A stretch of DNA of 29,324 nt, from assembly GCA_964390805.1 (NCBI GenBank), contig CAYMKL010000090.1, forward strand, positions 1 to 29,324, given 5' to 3'. The stretch comes from CAYMKL01 sp964390805 (GTDB taxonomy: Bacteria; Chloroflexota; Anaerolineae; VGOG01). Numbering within the stretch: position 1 is the stretch's first letter; each line of letters starts with the position of its first letter. A program made the position numbers and the translations under genes. Of the stretch, positions 23,684 to 29,324 are shown in pieces. Under the pieces are notes generated by a model that saw only the letters and a list, made by a program, of their open reading frames with translations, was not told where the DNA came from and made no database searches.

Positions 23684-25660
23684 CTAGCCTCGTAGCTCAG
23701 GAAGAATCTGTTCGTAGTAATCCAGCGACTCCGGGTTGACCAAAGCGTCCCTGTTCAGCACCGGCCTGCCATTGACGATGTTAGTGACAGCACTTTCGAC
23801 CTTCTTCATGCTGTAGGTGTAAGGAACATCTGGCACCTCTATGATCAGAGCCGGAACGTGCCGGGGCGAGGCATTTTCCCGCAGCGCTTTCTTGATCGTG
23901 CTTTTCAACTCCTCTGTCAGAGAGAAGCCCGCGGCAGGTTTCACGAACAGGATGATGCGCTGATCGCCCTGCCAACTCTGCCCTATGGCCAGGCTGTCCG
24001 CAACCCCCGCCAGCCTTTCCACCACGTTGTATATCTCGGACGTACCGATGCGCACTCCAGCGGGTTTCAACACGGCGTCGGAACGGCCATAGAAGGTTAT
24101 GCCGCCTGTGTCGCTGTGTATCACGATGTAATCCCCGTGACGCCAGACATTCACATCGGGATAGAAAGTGAAGTAGGCATTTCTGTACTTCTGGCCGTCA
24201 GGATCGTTCCAGAAATAAAGCGGCATGGAGGGGGAGGGCGCCTCGCACACGAGCTCGCCCTGCTGATCGAGTATGGCGTTGCCCTCTTCGTTATACGCCC
24301 GCACCTTCATCGCCAGAGCTGGCCCCTGCAACTCGCCGGCGTACACCGGGCTGATGGGATTGCCCGCAGCGAAGCAGCCGTTGATGTCCGTGCCGCCAGA
24401 GATGGAATTGAAATGCAGGTCTTGCTTGATCTCTCGGTAGACGTACTCAAAGCCCTCCGCCGAAAGGGGAGACCCGGTTTGCGATATCTGTTGCAGCGAA
24501 GACAGGTCGTAATCCCGGCTAGGCTTCACCCCCTGCTTTTGGAGGTAATTGATGTAAGTTGCGCTGGTGCCGAAAACGGTTATTCCTTCATCCTGAATGA
24601 GTTTCCACATCGCCCCTGTATCAGGGTAAAGCGGATTGCCGTCGTACAGGACCACCGTAGCCCCCACCGCCAGGGAGCTCAGCAGCCAGTTCCACATCAT
24701 CCAACTGCAGCTCGTTATGTACATGATCCTGTCTTGGCGCTTCAAGTCGGTGTGCAACAGGAGCTCTTTCAGGTGATTGATCAGAATGCCGCCAGCCCCC
24801 TGCACCATACATTTGGGCTTGCCCGTGGTCCCAGAGGAGAACATGATGTACACGGGATGGTCAAAAGGCAGTTGCTCGAATTGAATGGTGGGTTGTTTTT
24901 CCCTGGCCAGGAATCCCTCGTAATGTACGGCGTTGGGCATGGGGCCAATGTCGGCCTTCTCTGTCACATAAGACACCACGATAACCTTTTCCAGGGAGGG
25001 GATTTCTTTCGCCACTTTCGCGGCGTTTCCCAGGGTATGGAAGAGCCTGCCCTTATAGAAGTAACCGTCGGCAGCGAAGAGCACCTTCGGCTCCACCTGG
25101 CCGAGACGGTCCAGCGCTGCCCGGGGGCCGATGTCCATAGCGCAGGAGGCCCACGTAGCGCCCATGCTGGTCGCAGCCAGCATGGCGATGGCCGTTTCCA
25201 TCAGGTTGGGCATGTAACCCACCACCCGGTCTCCCGGAGCAACACCCATCTCCCGCAGCGATTGGGCCAGGCGCGCCACCGTGTCGTAGAGTTCCCCATA
25301 GGTCATGGTGGCCGATTTCTGGGTTTCCCCCCTGAAAATGAAAGCCAGGTGGTCGTCTCTGTGTCTTAACAGGTTCTCGGCAAAATTCAAGCTCGCGCCG
25401 GGAAACCACCTGGCGCCGGGGAACTTGCTCGTTAGCGAAGCGGCGTCATCAACCACCCCGTCATATCCACGCGAAGACTTGATCTCCCCAAATTCCCACA
25501 TAGTCGCCCAGAAATCCGGTATGTTCTCGATTGACCAATTCCACAGTTGGGCGTAGGAGTCAATATCGAGGTCGTGTTTTTCGTTGACAACACCGATAAA
25601 CCGGGCTATATTGGCCCGGTTCTGGCGTTCCTCGGAAGGCTCCCAAAGTGGCTTTTTCAT
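23684..25660 (-). CDS. Acetoacetate-CoA ligase (acetoacetyl-CoA synthetase)
   Basis: The 658-residue acyl-adenylate enzyme makes acetoacetyl-CoA from acetoacetate, ATP and CoA. The N-terminus (LWEPSEERQNRANIARFIGV; FPGARWFPGASLNFAENLLR) is typical for this branch rather than for acetyl-CoA synthetase. The AMP-binding loop is MFSSGTTGKPK at residues 273-283. ISGGTDINGCFAAGNPISPV, WRHGDYIVIHSDTGGITFYG and GRSDAVLKPAGVRIGTSEIY follow, and the C-terminal catalytic Lys region reads YSMKKVESAV (about 616-625). Its length is standard for the family. It probably serves ketone-body or polyhydroxybutyrate use. The M20 gene follows in the same direction. Confidence 0.93.
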   Translation of the reverse strand: MKKPLWEPSEERQNRANIARFIGVVNEKHDLDIDSYAQLWNWSIENIPDFWATMWEFGEIKSSRGYDGVVDDAASLTSKFPGARWFPGASLNFAENLLRHRDDHLAFIFRGETQKSATMTYGELYDTVARLAQSLREMGVAPGDRVVGYMPNLMETAIAMLAATSMGATWASCAMDIGPRAALDRLGQVEPKVLFAADGYFYKGRLFHTLGNAAKVAKEIPSLEKVIVVSYVTEKADIGPMPNAVHYEGFLAREKQPTIQFEQLPFDHPVYIMFSSGTTGKPKCMVQGAGGILINHLKELLLHTDLKRQDRIMYITSCSWMMWNWLLSSLAVGATVVLYDGNPLYPDTGAMWKLIQDEGITVFGTSATYINYLQKQGVKPSRDYDLSSLQQISQTGSPLSAEGFEYVYREIKQDLHFNSISGGTDINGCFAAGNPISPVYAGELQGPALAMKVRAYNEEGNAILDQQGELVCEAPSPSMPLYFWNDPDGQKYRNAYFTFYPDVNVWRHGDYIVIHSDTGGITFYGRSDAVLKPAGVRIGTSEIYNVVERLAGVADSLAIGQSWQGDQRIILFVKPAAGFSLTEELKSTIKKALRENASPRHVPALIIEVPDVPYTYSMKKVESAVTNIVNGRPVLNRDALVNPESLDYYEQILPELRG

Positions 25661-25727
25661 GGGATATTCCCCCTTTCGGTGTAGATCACTTTGTGGGACA
25701 ACTGGTCGCTCAGTGGAAACAACCAGA

Positions 25728-25756
25728 ATTATACCACATTATCCTCCCACGACCAA
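25728..25756 (-). promoter_or_regulatory. Promoter of the acetoacetate-CoA ligase operon
   Basis: On the minus strand, TTGGTC (25751-25756), a 17-base spacer and TATAAT (25728-25733). The -10 is perfect, the -35 weak, as expected for a regulated promoter. AAAGGGGG is the ribosome site before the ATG at 25660. Confidence 0.6.
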
Positions 25757-25808
25757 ACTTTTGTGTGAAGAGGAACATCGCTCGTAACCAGGCCAAGGTC
25801 TCGCCCCG

Positions 25809-26222
25809 TTGGGCGAAGGTGTCGCTCTGTTGATAGAAGATTGGATTCAGGAAGGCATTGAGCAGGGGCTTCAGCAAGGGCATCAGCAGGGGCTTCGACA
25901 GGGACTGGTGGAAGGCACAGGGCGTACACAGCGGGAAAACCCCCGCTACTTCAAGGCGGAGATGCAGAACCTGGGCTTCGACACCGGCAAGACGGAGACG
26001 CCCATCGTGCCGGTCATGCTGGGCGAGGCCCCGCTGGCCAAGCAGTTTTCGGCGCGGCTTTTCCAGGAGGGGGTCTTCGCCATGGCCCTGGGCTTCCCCA
26101 CCGTGCCCCGTGGGCAGGCCCGCATCCGCGTTATGAACACCGCCGCCCACAGCCGGGATGACCTGGACAAGGGGCTGGCGGCCTTTGAGAGGGTGGGCAG
26201 GGAGTTGGGGGGCATTGGCTGA
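25809..26222 (+). pseudogene. Chimeric remnant: Rpn-type tail joined to the end of glycine C-acetyltransferase
   Basis: An open frame joins two unrelated remnants. The first about 40 codons (LIEDWIQEGIEQGLQQGHQQ) are the Gln/Gly-rich C-terminal helix of Rpn/PD-(D/E)XK-type recombination nucleases. From about 25938 the frame continues as the C-terminal domain of 2-amino-3-ketobutyrate CoA ligase (kbl): NPRYFKAEMQNLGFDTGKTE, PIVPVMLGEAPLAKQFSARL, GVFAMALGFPTVPRGQARIR. The PLP-lysine and the first two thirds of kbl are missing, so no enzyme activity is expected. Confidence 0.8.
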
Positions 26223-26307
26223 GGGATGGGCAACGAGTGACGAGGCAATCCTGCATGAGGTCTTGCGGGCTCGCTTTGGGCTATCTCGGCAGTGTGCAGT
26301 TACTTAC

Positions 26308-26336
26308 TTGCAAATGCACTACTTTCATGCTATACT
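26308..26336 (+). promoter_or_regulatory. Promoter of the MNT/HEPN pair
   Basis: TTGCAA (26308-26313), a 17-base spacer and TATACT (26331-26336). It stands about 85 bases before the nucleotidyltransferase start. Confidence 0.65.
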
Positions 26337-26422
26337 TCATAGCACCCAAAGCGGGGGGATGGGCAGAGCATTAGGGGTGTAAGGCGAGCAGTCAGGCATT
26401 GGTTTTGGGGAAGGAGGTCAAG

Positions 26423-26770
26423 GTGAAAAAAGATGAAAAACTGAGGGGATTCTACGACGAGGAAACGCGGAAGGTCGTAGAAATCCTCAAAAACGCCGAT
26501 CCTGAGAAGATCATTCGCTTTGGGTCTTCTGTGTGGGGTACGCTCAGTGAGGACAGCGACATTGATCTTTGCGTCCTAAAGCATCTCGAAGGTGGTTCTG
26601 TCCGAGAGAAACAGCGATTGCGGCGCTTGCTCTCACGATACAAATACGCTTACCCAGTGGACATTGAGTTGCACGTCTACTCCCCAGAGGAGTATGAGGA
26701 GCGGCTGAGAAAGGGGAGCATCTTCCTCAGGGAAATCGAGAAGGGGGAGGTGGTATATGCTCGCCGGTGA
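26423..26770 (+). CDS. Minimal nucleotidyltransferase (MNT), antitoxin-like
   Basis: The 115-residue protein has the pol-beta nucleotidyltransferase motif FGSSVWGTLSEDSDIDL, with Gly-Ser and Asp-x-Asp at about residues 33-49, and the later PVDIELHVYSPEEY strand. In MNT-HEPN pairs, proteins of this type modify the HEPN toxin by adding AMP. The GTG at 26423 with AAGGAGG five bases upstream is the best start. The following HEPN gene starts inside its last codons. Confidence 0.85.
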   Translation: MKKDEKLRGFYDEETRKVVEILKNADPEKIIRFGSSVWGTLSEDSDIDLCVLKHLEGGSVREKQRLRRLLSRYKYAYPVDIELHVYSPEEYEERLRKGSIFLREIEKGEVVYARR

Positions 26771-27153
26771 GTTCGAGGAGCTAGCCGCAATCTGGCTCGG
26801 GAAGGCGAAGGATGACCTGCGGTGCGCCCAACATGATTTCGGTGGTCAGTTCTACACCCAGACCTGTAAAGCGCAAGAGCCGCTGTCAGCAGGCTGTGGA
26901 GAAGGCTCTCAAGGCTTACCTGTTCTCGCGCCATGTTGAGTTGATCCGTACGCACATCCTGCCCAGGTTACTGGCGCGATGCGTTGACTGTGACCAGGAT
27001 TTCAGGCAGATGGAAGCAGCCTGTGATCTTCTGACGGATTATTACATTGACACTCGCTATCCAGAGATTGGTGTGTCATATACCAAGGGGATGGCCAGAG
27101 AGGCCATAGAGTTAGCAGGTCAGGTCTTGGGTTTTGTGGAGGAAAGATTGTGA
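26757..27153 (+). pseudogene. HEPN-domain gene with a frameshift
   Basis: The first part (EELAAIWLGKAKDDLRCAQH DFGGQFYTQTC) lies in one frame, and the second part (RCQQAVEKALKAYLFSRHVE and beyond) in the next. Together they give a complete HEPN domain, whose usual spelling at the join is C-F-H-C-Q-Q-A-V-E-K-A-L-K-A. The shift of one base falls between about 26868 and 26890. It would be the RNase toxin of the pair; the frameshift should inactivate it, unless it is an assembly error or a programmed slip. Confidence 0.8.
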
Positions 27154-27226
27154 TGTGCCGAGATTGACTTCAGCACCCAACTGGAGCGGGTGGCGGACAG
27201 CCGGTAGCTTCCGTCAACGAATACCA

Positions 27227-27276
27227 AACGAATAAACGAATGAGAGCTGCGGTCAGAACTCATTCGTTTATTCGTT
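27227..27276. repeat. Perfect 18-bp inverted repeat
   Basis: AACGAATAAACGAATGAG (27227-27244) and its exact inverse (27259-27276) flank a 14-base loop. Partial further copies of ATTCGTT follow at 27282-27288. It stands 74 bases after the HEPN remnant. There is no T-run, so it may be a transposon-like or REP-like element rather than a terminator. Confidence 0.85.
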
Positions 27277-27407
27277 GCCTCATTCGTTAACAGAATGCAG
27301 CCCATCTGCTGAACCGCCCATCCCGGCAGGCATTGGACGTAGACAACCTCAAAATTCTCAAATCTGTCAAAATTCATCATTAACAGGCCGTATGAAGCGG
27401 TTCTGAT

Positions 27408-27436
27408 TTGCATTGTTTACAGTCTTATGCTACAAT
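27408..27436 (+). promoter_or_regulatory. Promoter of the structured leader RNA
   Basis: TTGCAT (27408-27413), a 17-base spacer and TACAAT (27431-27436). Transcription should start near 27443. Confidence 0.65.
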
Positions 27437-27442
27437 AATCGT

Positions 27443-27657
27443 GCCTCGGAAAAAGGTTGGTCGAGATACATCTGGGCCGCTACCACTCACATCGAAGCTC
27501 TGGGTTGAAGACTGACCCTGCAAAGGAACCAGTGGTGACATCCCACATCCCGCCGCCATGCCCTGAAAAGCGGCGGCGATTCTGCACGCCTGACCAATGA
27601 CTATACGCAACGCCAGTATTAGGCGCTCCATGAGCGCCTGAGACTGGCGTTTTTGTT
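27443..27657 (+). ncRNA. Candidate structured RNA or riboswitch-like leader, unidentified
   Basis: The approximately 215-base transcript can fold into a closing helix P1 (27456-27463 with 27591-27598, eight pairs, two of them G-U). This encloses P2 (27481-27487 with 27531-27537), which carries an apical stem (27502-27506 with 27514-27518), and P3 (27551-27557 CGCCGCC with 27572-27578). After P1 comes a strong terminator: AACGCCAGT (27609-27617) with ACTGGCGTT (27643-27651), inner AGGCGCTC/GAGCGCCT, and TTTTTGTTT. No known riboswitch core is recognised (TPP, cobalamin, SAM, glycine, c-di-GMP), and no open frame is credible. The next gene is the surface protein at 27799. Confidence 0.5.
27609..27657 (+). 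terminator. Intrinsic terminator of the structured RNA
   Basis: An outer 9-bp stem, a 3x3 internal loop, an inner 8-bp GC-rich stem with loop CAT, and then the T-rich run TTTTTGTTT. It separates the candidate RNA from the gene at 27799, which would be read only on antitermination or from another promoter. Confidence 0.8.
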
Positions 27658-27798
27658 TGCCCCGCCGCCGATGGCCGGAGTGGGCACCTTGACTACCTTT
27701 AAGGTCAGTCCTGCCCAGTCGTAAGCAATAGGAAGAGTTTCAAGTTTCGCGAAAAGGCGGTGGATGGCACCGTCTACAACACATAGAGAAGGTTTGCC

Positions 27799-28509
27799 AT
27801 GCGTTCAAAAATACGTTTCGTTACGTTATTAGGATTGCTGCTTGCTCTTCTGGTCTCTGGCGTGGTCTACGCGACCACCATCGCTGTGGACGGCGACCCT
27901 GCCGACTGGCCTGCGGAGGCAAAATTGGTCACAGACCCTTCTGATTCAGGTGGCGGCGGAGGTGATATATCGGACGTCTATTTCACCAACGACAGCACCA
28001 ATCTCTACTGGCGCTTTGACACCTATGCAGCCTCTGATTGGATGGAACTGGATACAGTACTGATTTGCATGGACACGGATAACAATCAGAGTAACGGCAG
28101 TTCGGATTGCTGCGGTGGCGGGTTCAAGACAGATTATGCCCTCGAAATAATGGAAAACAGCTTTCAATTAAGAGACGCGACTGATGGAAGCGGTTGCGGC
28201 AATGCGGCCTCGAGTACTGGTTCGGCTGCTACCGCGGATAGCACTACGGAGGTAAGGGCCTTACTTAGCGAATTAGGCATTACCTCCAATCGTACCATTC
28301 CCTCGCAAATTGAAACTTTTGGGTCGGGGGATGTGGTATCAGGTCTATCACCCCAGGTTCCTGGACCAACGGTGGTCAGGCTGGATGGTTTCACGGCTCG
28401 CTCGGTAGAGACCCTTTGGGGCTTCGGCGGCGCGGCGGCGCTGCTGGTGCTGGCCGCCAGCGGGCTAGTATTGCGTTGCTGGGTGCGGCGCTCGCAAGTC
28501 CTACAATAA
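27799..28509 (+). CDS. Surface protein with signal peptide and C-terminal membrane anchor
   Basis: The 236-residue protein has a signal peptide (LLGLLLALLVSGVVYA), a short domain rich in Gly, Asp and Ser (DGDPADWPAEAKLVTDPSDS), then Cys and Asn clusters. It ends in a tripartite tail: a spacer (RLDGFTARS), a membrane helix (GGAAALLVLAASGLVLRC) and basic residues. This layout resembles sorting signals such as PEP-CTERM. The opening resembles sugar- or calcium-binding modules of secreted proteins. GAAGG stands seven bases before the ATG. The function is not known. Confidence 0.75.
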   Translation: MRSKIRFVTLLGLLLALLVSGVVYATTIAVDGDPADWPAEAKLVTDPSDSGGGGGDISDVYFTNDSTNLYWRFDTYAASDWMELDTVLICMDTDNNQSNGSSDCCGGGFKTDYALEIMENSFQLRDATDGSGCGNAASSTGSAATADSTTEVRALLSELGITSNRTIPSQIETFGSGDVVSGLSPQVPGPTVVRLDGFTARSVETLWGFGGAAALLVLAASGLVLRCWVRRSQVLQ

Positions 28510-28569
28510 TATCGTTCAAGGTCAGCGACGATTCCCCCCGTCATCTCATCATCAGCTATCCGCGGTTTT

Positions 28570-28592
28570 CCTTCGACAGGCTCAGGACACCG
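28570..28592 (+). repeat. Dispersed repeat copy
   Basis: CCTTCGACAGGCTCAGGACA and three further bases; the same family as the insertions in imuB and the M20 gene. It lies between the surface-protein gene and the short reading frame at 28659. Confidence 0.8.
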
Positions 28593-28658
28593 TCTGCGCA
28601 TCCGCGGTTCTGGAGCACAACACCGAATTGAGAATACAACGAATAAGGAGCAATATCT

Positions 28659-28838
28659 ATGCCACCCTTGCAAGAACACAAACCCCCTTGATCCTTCCAG
28701 GACGAGCTATCCCAAATCAAGCCGCGCAAGCCCTACAGCAAACCCGAGATCATCGTGGAGCTGGAAATGGAAGTGCGGGCGGGCTCGCCTCTCTCACCCC
28801 CTGACTTTCCAAGCCCGCCTGGCTGGACGCGGCCCTAG
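28659..28838 (+). pseudogene. RiPP-precursor-like short frame with an in-frame TGA
   Basis: The ATG has AAGGAG eight bases upstream. The frame gives MPPLQEHKPP, then TGA (28689-28691), and continues in the same frame as SFQDELSQIKPRKPYSKPEI, then IVELEMEVRAGSPL, SPPDFPSPPGWTRP, and a stop. Total length without the TGA would be 58 residues. The Y-x-x-P-x-I leader motif resembles the recognition sequence of lasso-peptide precursors (Y-x-x-P-x-L), and a Pro-rich tail follows. No modification enzyme is in the window. It is either a decayed precursor gene or an unusual small gene. Confidence 0.45.
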
Positions 28839-28933
28839 CGAGCGCGCTCTGGACAAGGGCTGGCAGGCTGGACATCACTGACCTTGCTTTCCCAAACAAC
28901 ACGGGTGGTGACATGGTCTTTGGCTACGACACC

Positions 28934-28981
28934 CTGGGGTGTTTGACACCCCAGTAGGGGCAACCACCACGGGTTGCCCCT
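28934..28981. repeat. Two adjacent perfect hairpins
   Basis: CTGGGGTGT and its inverse form a 9-bp stem (28934-28942 with 28946-28954, loop TTG). One base later, AGGGGCAACC (28956-28965) pairs with 28972-28981 in a 10-bp stem. Neither is followed by a T-run. Confidence 0.85.
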
Positions 28982-29000
28982 GGTGCGATGGTGAATAGAG

Positions 29001-29030
29001 AGGCCCTCCTCAAAACTCGGAGGGCCTTTC
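29001..29030 (+). terminator. Terminator-like hairpin
   Basis: AGGCCCTCC (29001-29009) pairs with GGAGGGCCT (29019-29027), followed by TTCTTG. The stem is strong and the T-run short. No gene reads directly into it, apart from the short frame ending at 28838. Confidence 0.5.
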
Positions 29031-29076
29031 TTGTACACCCGGCAGGGGCGATGGCCAGGGGGTGAAGTCCCCGGAG

Positions 29077-29099
29077 CACCCTGAGCTTGTCGAAGGGTG
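29077..29099. repeat. Dispersed repeat copy, perfect hairpin form
   Basis: CACCCT at the left and AGGGTG at the right enclose GAGCTTGTCGA; inverse orientation of the CCTTCGACAGGCTCAGG family. Confidence 0.7.
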
Positions 29100-29161
29100 C
29101 GGCTTTGTAGGACCTGCATCCTTCGATAGGCTTCGTCGTGGGCTACATGGTGAGCCTGTCG

Positions 29162-29210
29162 CTTGTACTGAGCCCAGTCGAAGTGAATTACCCCCCAGCA
29201 AGCTGGGGGG
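29162..29210. repeat. Exact copy of the 1046-1068 repeat, followed by a GC-only hairpin
   Basis: Positions 29162-29184 are the exact inverse of 1046-1068. Positions 29191-29198 (CCCCCCAG) pair with 29203-29210 around the loop CAAG. Confidence 0.85.
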
Positions 29211-29324
29211 CATCTAAGAATCGCCCCACAGCGAGAGTTGAACTGCACCTTGTTGGTGTTCATGATACTCAATATCAGTAGACCGCAATGGGTCGAGTTA
29301 AGCTGAAAGAATAGCCGGTTTGTG

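Larger units (their letters stand above)
28839..29324. other. Gene-free end region with palindromes and repeats
   Basis: No credible gene is seen. The stretch carries at least five perfect hairpins and two dispersed-repeat copies within 300 bases, listed separately where they stand out. Confidence 0.6.

Noticed and set aside
23858..25369. A 503-codon open frame on the plus strand opposite the acetoacetate-CoA ligase
   Set aside because: It is antisense to a well-conserved gene, is rich in His and Arg as expected for such a shadow, and has no domain.
27443..27657. 6S RNA, SRP RNA, tmRNA or RNase P RNA as identity of the structured RNA
   Set aside because: The SRP apical motif, tmRNA tag and 3' CCA end, and RNase P conserved regions were not found; the multi-arm junction does not look like a 6S rod.
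27700..27798. A c-di-GMP-I type riboswitch directly before the surface-protein gene
   Set aside because: A GCGAAAAGG...GGTGG...CACC stretch looks faintly similar, but the conserved GCAAACC and GACGCAAAGC elements are missing.
28689..28691. Selenocysteine at the in-frame TGA
   Set aside because: No SECIS-like hairpin directly follows the TGA, and no Sec machinery gene or redox motif is in the window.
1..29324. tRNA or rRNA genes
   Set aside because: No cloverleaf with the GTTCGA-type T-loop and no conserved rRNA segment was noticed on either strand by eye; a tRNAscan run would be decisive.

Overview
The window is GC-rich bacterial chromosome that looks like an uncultured Chloroflexota (Anaerolineae-like) genome. 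The reasons are a minC-minD-minE-rodA cluster, many predicted secreted or lipoprotein beta-propeller, META and DUF11-type proteins, short palindromic repeats that also sit in frame inside conserved genes, and the protein families present. This placement is inference; there is no rRNA gene or other phylogenetic marker to confirm it.

Left part (1-7.2 kb): a UbiA/MenA-type prenyltransferase and an ArfB-type ribosome-rescue hydrolase run leftwards. A divergent near-consensus promoter (1741-1769), framed by two GAAC-N4-GTTC LexA boxes, then drives a complete SOS mutasome operon: an imuA-like RecA-fold protein, a catalytically dead imuB Y-family polymerase, a small DUF6504-like protein, and the error-prone polymerase dnaE2. 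Dispersed repeats interrupt imuB (twice) and dnaE2 (twice) without breaking their frames.

Middle left (7.2-11.5 kb): an accessory zone of small genes and debris. It holds a HEAT-repeat protein, a DUF6398 protein, a truncated second arfB copy joined to the 5' end of a HEPN gene that still has its promoter, a zinc-ribbon/membrane protein pair, the 5' part of an IS110 transposase with its upstream non-coding end, and a GNAT acetyltransferase with a stop codon in its CoA-binding loop.

Middle (11.5-17.2 kb): three tightly packed rightward genes for exported proteins: a CARDB/DUF11-type protein, a 1019-residue beta-propeller lipoprotein and a triple-META-domain lipoprotein.

Middle right (17.2-25.7 kb), all leftward: an AbiEii-type nucleotidyltransferase with a small overlapping partner, an HD-domain hydrolase, a DUF362 remnant, rodA-minE-minD-minC (cell shape and division-site placement, from a clear promoter at 22193-22221), and an acetoacetate-CoA ligase followed by an M20 peptidase. 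The peptidase also carries an in-frame repeat.

Right end (25.7-29.3 kb): a chimeric remnant (Rpn-type tail plus the end of glycine C-acetyltransferase), an MNT/HEPN toxin-antitoxin pair with a frameshifted HEPN gene, an 18-bp inverted repeat, and a promoter followed by an RNA that can fold into a closed multi-helix junction and ends in a strong terminator. After it come a surface protein with a C-terminal anchor, a short RiPP-precursor-like reading frame with an in-frame TGA, and a cluster of perfect palindromes. The most notable observations are the doubly LexA-boxed mutasome, the unidentified structured RNA, and the repeats that behave as in-frame protein insertions.
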